The notes under the pieces were generated by a model. The model did not search any database, was not told the origin of the DNA, and worked only from the letters and a program-made list of their open reading frames with translations. A program made the position numbers and the translations under genes. From Chryseobacterium gleum (GTDB lineage Bacteria > Bacteroidota > Bacteroidia > Flavobacteriales_D > Crocinitomicaceae): a DNA stretch of 64,000 bases. Positions 60,613 to 64,000 of the stretch are shown here, one piece after another. The stretch lies in NCBI GenBank assembly GCA_945897565.1, contig CAMDFN010000005.1:1-64000 (forward strand), read 5' to 3'. The number at the start of each line of letters is the position of its first letter. Within the stretch, counting starts at the first letter, position 1.

Positions 60613-62820
60613 TCAATTTTTGATGAGCAGCGCGTTTTGGCCGTTTGCTAAGCGTAAAAAATAGGATCCGGACGCTAAAGAGGAAAGATCAAGCGTGAAA
60701 TCTTGAGACATTTCTTTGATCATTCGTATATTTTGTCCGGTAACTGTGAATAAAGCACCCGAGCAAGTACCTTGAATGCCAGAAATTGTCACATTGGCAT
60801 TGGTAGGATTCGGATAAACTTGAAGTGGCGCAAACTGAATAGCTTCTAAACTCAGGTCAGAACCAGGTTCGTTTTCGAGTAAAAATAAACCCCCAGCATC
60901 TTGCCCAACAAATAGCTCTAGGTGCTCGTCGTTGTCTAGATTGCCGATAGCGGCTGCAGCATAAGCGCCAATTTGGGCACTTAAACCCAGGAAATCTGCA
61001 CTGCGCTCGTGAAAAAGCGCGCTTTGCGAAGTGGTAATGCTGTCATAAAAATGAAGGTGCCCATCGAGTGCCCCCACCAAAAGGTATGTGCTGTCTTGGA
61101 AGCTAAAAAAGTGAGGGACGGCATAGCCATCTGGGCCGTTGCTTTGCACATTTACCCCCCCGAGTTGCGTGGTCACCAAAGTAAAGATGGCCGCACTTGT
61201 TGTGCCGGTGTTCTGATAATAATGAATGGTCCCGCCTTTATGACCAATCAGGAGGTCAAGCAAGCCATCTTGATTGTAATCAAAAAGTTGAGGTGCTGAA
61301 AAAAGCGGTACTTGGATCACTACATTATTGGCATCGGGTAGCGCGTTTGTTTGTAATTGAAACAACGGACTAGAACCCACACTCGTGTTGACAAAAAAGG
61401 CCAGCTGCCCGTTGTCTCTGCCGAGTATCAAATCGGGCTTGCCATCGGCATTGAGATCGCCCAGGGCAGGTATCAAACGCAGCCCCAAATTGGCAGTAGA
61501 CAAATTTAAAAAGTCTTGGTCGACCAATACTAAAGACGGCGCTGTTGCGGTGCCCACATTTTGATAATAGGCCAAGCGCGCTTCTTTATTGAGTACGGGC
61601 TTATAGGCAAAGAAGTTGGCCACTAATAAATCGGTAAGGCCATCCTGATTGACATCGTATAATAGCGGCACTGAACCCAAGCCGTGGTCGATCATGTCGC
61701 CTTGTAGCCAATCGTTATCTTGGTAGGCAAAAACGGGCACTTGGTTGCTGCCTAAATTTTTGTAGTACCAGACACTGTTCTCGTTTTCAGAGACATTATT
61801 GGCATTGGGCGCCACGAGCAAGTCTTTCTTTTGATCAAAGTCGATATCGAGATAAAAAGCTGCGGGAAAAAGCTGCACATTGGCCGGTGTGGTATTGCTC
61901 GGAAAATTGTAGTCGGCACTCACCATTGGCGAGTTGGTATTGGGTGCGGTGCCCCCATTCATGAGGCGCACGAGGTTGCCATAGGCTACGTCGCCGAGTA
62001 TCAAATCTAAAACACCAGACTGATCGAGGTCTAGGGCCAAAACCGTGGAGCCCGCATGCGCTTTGGCTTGCTCAGTTGCTGGTAGTTCTGGATTAGGGAC
62101 ATTCCCATCGGTACAATACGAACTGGTGTCATTTAAAAAAAGTGTATTGCTCGTGACGTCTTCGCGGTATTTGCCCCAGCACCTATTTTTGAGCATAAAA
62201 ACCAAAGAATCTGAATGTCCGTAAAGTTCTTGACTTTGATTTTGATGATACTGCAGGTATTCTCCACTAATGTGGTAGGTCAGGATATCCATATCGCCAT
62301 CGCCCTCGACGTCTACGAGTGCAGGAATATCTGCTCCACTCACATACAAATTAAGGGTTGGACCCGCGTAATTAGAAAGTAAATAAGGACTGTACGCCTC
62401 CCATTGTAGGCCCGTTGCAGCACTTCCTATATTCCTGTAAGCTTGCATACCACCTACTGCATAACCGAAGAGGTCTTTTCTGCCATCGTTGTCGTAGTCG
62501 TAGGTAGTGACGCGGTAATGGAGGTTGGACGGAAAAAACAACTGTGCACGCAAATCGATTTCATAGGTAGGGCCTGCAACTGAGGAGATCTGTTTAAATA
62601 CGCGAATTTGATCTGCGCTGCGGTCAAAAACGAGGAGGTCTTCATCGCCATCAAAATCGTAATCTAGGGTAGAAAATTGTGGCGTATTGAAACCTCCATC
62701 CCAAGCCTTACTTAGGTTTTGCCCATCGGAGACAACGGGAATATAGGCGCTGAAATTAAATTGAAACTGTGCGTGAACACCAAATGTGAAAAAAATAAAT
62801 AAGAATGTCCAACTCTTCAT
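60613..62820 (-). CDS. T9SS type A cargo protein with FG-GAP/VCBS repeats
   Basis: 735 aa. Signal peptide MKSWTFLFIFFTFGVHAQ. Multiple FG-GAP-like repeats with calcium-loop sequences DxDxDGxxD (LDYDFDGDEDLLVFD, YDYDNDGRKDLFGY, LGDLNADGKPDLILGRD, FDYNQDGLLDLLIGH) imply an integrin-type beta-propeller. The last 80 residues are a T9SS type A sorting domain (LQVYPNPTNANVTISGIQG, SGSYFLRLANG). Expected to be secreted or surface-bound. A TAATTTTA element ends 4 nt before the ATG. Confidence 0.92.
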   Translation of the reverse strand: MKSWTFLFIFFTFGVHAQFQFNFSAYIPVVSDGQNLSKAWDGGFNTPQFSTLDYDFDGDEDLLVFDRSADQIRVFKQISSVAGPTYEIDLRAQLFFPSNLHYRVTTYDYDNDGRKDLFGYAVGGMQAYRNIGSAATGLQWEAYSPYLLSNYAGPTLNLYVSGADIPALVDVEGDGDMDILTYHISGEYLQYHQNQSQELYGHSDSLVFMLKNRCWGKYREDVTSNTLFLNDTSSYCTDGNVPNPELPATEQAKAHAGSTVLALDLDQSGVLDLILGDVAYGNLVRLMNGGTAPNTNSPMVSADYNFPSNTTPANVQLFPAAFYLDIDFDQKKDLLVAPNANNVSENENSVWYYKNLGSNQVPVFAYQDNDWLQGDMIDHGLGSVPLLYDVNQDGLTDLLVANFFAYKPVLNKEARLAYYQNVGTATAPSLVLVDQDFLNLSTANLGLRLIPALGDLNADGKPDLILGRDNGQLAFFVNTSVGSSPLFQLQTNALPDANNVVIQVPLFSAPQLFDYNQDGLLDLLIGHKGGTIHYYQNTGTTSAAIFTLVTTQLGGVNVQSNGPDGYAVPHFFSFQDSTYLLVGALDGHLHFYDSITTSQSALFHERSADFLGLSAQIGAYAAAAIGNLDNDEHLELFVGQDAGGLFLLENEPGSDLSLEAIQFAPLQVYPNPTNANVTISGIQGTCSGALFTVTGQNIRMIKEMSQDFTLDLSSLASGSYFLRLANGQNALLIKN

Positions 62821-62829
62821 GCGCTAAAA

Positions 62830-63741
62830 TTACGGCGTTTTTGCATTGGAAGCATGCCAAATAATGATTCTTTTGTCGTCGCCGGCACTTGCAAATCCTT
62901 TACCCAATAACAATAACGCATTGATGGAATGGCGATGCGCAGCCATATGCACATCAAGCTTCTGACAAATTTGGTCATCCTCTAGAGACCAAATTTTGAG
63001 GGTCTTATCTCTAGAGGCTGACACGTAGTGCTCATCAGACAATTGGAGTAGCTGGTAGATCGTTCCCAAATGGGCAGGGAAAGCATTTTGCTTGTCGCCT
63101 GCTGCTGTCCACCGCCTGATGAAGGCATCTTTTCCGGCGCTCAACAAATCTCCATTTGGCAAAATACACAGCGCTGTACAGCCCTCATGGTGTGCATAGA
63201 CCTGTTGAGTTTCATTGAAAAATGTTGTTTCAACTTTTCTATAATAACCATCTGCACAAGCTACTATAAAATAACTTCCGTCCGGAGCTACCGCAATTTG
63301 ACGAATTTTACCGCAAGCAAATGGAAGCGACAACATGAGATTCCAGGTAGCATCCCAAATGAACACATTGCCTTCTGCATCGGCAGTATAACGCTGATTT
63401 TGTTGGGGATTGTATGCAATGGCAAAGACAGCACTTTGATGCACCTTCAAGTATTTGAGCTCTGCCTTTTGAATGGTGTCTATCAGGTGGAGGCTGCCAT
63501 CTGATAAACCAATGATGAGTTGGTTGTAATCGGGCAAGACAAGCATGCTAAACGGCGCTTGCGAACAGCGAATGGCGAAATCATCTTGCAGCCCTGTGGT
63601 TTTGTGCCAGCGCGCTATGAATTTGTCCGACGAAGCCGAGTAAATAAAGTTTGCATCTTGGGAAAGTGCATAAATAGGGCCTTGATGGCCAGTAATTTGA
63701 TGGTGTTTGGAATAAAGCGCGAGCGAATTATTCTTGTTCAT
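62830..63741 (-). CDS. WD40-repeat protein
   Basis: 303 aa, no signal peptide. About six or seven WD40 repeats are visible (HQGPIYALSQDANFIYSASSDKFIARWH, NQRYTADAEGNVFIWDATW, LLSAGKDAFIRRWTAAG, YVSASRDKTLKIWSLEDD, FASAGDDKRIIIWHASN), enough for a single beta-propeller scaffold in the cytoplasm. Binding partner unknown. It overlaps the upstream small gene by 14 bp, so they are co-translated. Confidence 0.92.
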   Translation of the reverse strand: MNKNNSLALYSKHHQITGHQGPIYALSQDANFIYSASSDKFIARWHKTTGLQDDFAIRCSQAPFSMLVLPDYNQLIIGLSDGSLHLIDTIQKAELKYLKVHQSAVFAIAYNPQQNQRYTADAEGNVFIWDATWNLMLSLPFACGKIRQIAVAPDGSYFIVACADGYYRKVETTFFNETQQVYAHHEGCTALCILPNGDLLSAGKDAFIRRWTAAGDKQNAFPAHLGTIYQLLQLSDEHYVSASRDKTLKIWSLEDDQICQKLDVHMAAHRHSINALLLLGKGFASAGDDKRIIIWHASNAKTP

Positions 63742-63997
63742 CGTCTAGATCGGCATCGGCATCGTCGTTGACCTGTTTGAGGCGGTCTGCGTAAGATTTT
63801 GGAAGGAAATCAAAGAAGGTGTCTCCGCGCAAGCCAAGGCGCAGGCACTCTAAAGGAATGACGTCGTTGGGGGCAATATTGCCTAAATTGACTTCTGCAC
63901 CAAAAAGTTTGATAAACCAAACCTGCTGATTTTTTTGTGGTGCCTCCCAGAGGATATCCTCTGGCTTCACGCTGGCAATAATGCGGTTAATGAGCAT
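63728..63997 (-). CDS. Small acidic protein of unknown function, possibly truncated at the window edge
   Basis: 89 aa from the ATG at 63997. The frame stays open for the last codon before the edge, so the true start may lie outside. The sequence is mixed alpha/beta (DILWEAPQKNQQVWFIKLFGAEVNLG) with a very acidic tail (NDDADADLDDEQE). No family recognised. It precedes and overlaps the WD40 gene, which suggests a shared role. Confidence 0.65.
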   Translation of the reverse strand: MLINRIIASVKPEDILWEAPQKNQQVWFIKLFGAEVNLGNIAPNDVIPLECLRLGLRGDTFFDFLPKSYADRLKQVNDDADADLDDEQE

Positions 63998-64000
63998 GGA

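Noticed and set aside
60610-60615. TGATCA palindrome at two convergent stop codons
   Set aside because: It is a neat coincidence of two abutting TGA stops; six bases are too few to infer a function.
1-64000. CRISPR arrays, rRNA operon, complete prophage or IS element
   Set aside because: No regularly spaced direct repeats, rRNA sequence, phage structural genes or transposase were seen; the only mobile trace is the integrase fragment after tRNA-Lys.

Overview
The window comes from a member of the Bacteroidota, most likely Flavobacteriia. Three observations support this. (i) There are several type IX secretion (T9SS) cargo proteins, two with type A C-terminal sorting domains and one with a gliding-motility type B domain plus SprB-like repeats, together with the T9SS barrel protein PorQ and a PorE-like OmpA protein. 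(ii) Promoters match the Bacteroidota -7 consensus TAnnTTTG (for example TATCTTTG before tRNA-Lys and ndk), and Shine-Dalgarno sequences are scarce. (iii) The gene order parA-parB-DUF5683-dapB-lepB-WbqC is typical of the group. The DNA is moderate in GC, densely coded and mostly ordinary core chromosome. No rRNA, CRISPR array, complete prophage or complete IS element was seen.

Layout. 1-6.4 kb: a truncated unknown protein, a secreted SGNH-type hydrolase, and a leftward three-gene cluster (YwqK/MORN-type protein, unknown secreted protein, TPR protein). 6.4-12.3 kb, leftward: a T9SS cargo protein, a sulfur module (persulfide-dioxygenase-like MBL-rhodanese plus a TauE/SafE exporter), a chalcone-isomerase-like protein and a DEAD-box helicase. 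12.3-18.1 kb, rightward: a DUF4139 protein, a DnaQ-UvrC-type nuclease fusion, a PhnP-like MBL hydrolase, and a PlsC-like plus GNAT acyltransferase pair resembling glycine/ornithine-lipid synthesis genes. 18.1-19.8 kb: a sigma factor divergent from porQ. 19.8-26.4 kb, leftward: lipoprotein, fused E1 alpha-beta 2-oxo acid dehydrogenase, LtaS-like phosphotransferase, proS and trmN6. 26.4-33.8 kb: small lipoprotein genes, a CYTH protein, a large SprB-repeat adhesin-like T9SS protein, a PglF/WbpM-like dehydratase, a thioesterase and a second YwqK-type protein. 33.8-38.6 kb: a second TauE-like carrier divergent from threonine aldolase, the PorE-like protein, rplS and a small FHA-like membrane protein. 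38.7-46.3 kb: parAB/DUF5683/dapB/lepB/WbqC, a propeller-like protein, an outer-membrane protein and aroK.

46.4-49.8 kb is the only clearly accessory segment. A tRNA-Lys(UUU) gene is followed by a second copy of its 3' end (17 bp), a tyrosine-recombinase remnant fused in frame to an AraC-type regulator, an exported FAD amine oxidase and an unknown barrel-like protein. It looks like a decayed integrative element. 49.8-64 kb returns to core functions: prfC, ndk, a TonB-dependent receptor, DUF2147, a glutamine amidotransferase, RidA, a GT2 glycosyltransferase fused to a degenerate sugar-transferase-like module, a 2-oxo acid dehydrogenase E2 (plausible partner of the E1 fusion about 32 kb away), a DnaQ-like exonuclease, an FAH-family hydrolase, an FG-GAP T9SS protein and a WD40 protein cut near the right edge by a short acidic ORF.

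I do not see a convincing new multi-gene system. The strongest unusual signals are the integrase-AraC chimera at a duplicated tRNA end, a recurring arrangement in which a -7 element lies 3-5 nt before a start codon (possible leaderless transcripts), divergent promoters packed into about 30-50 bp, and several domain fusions.
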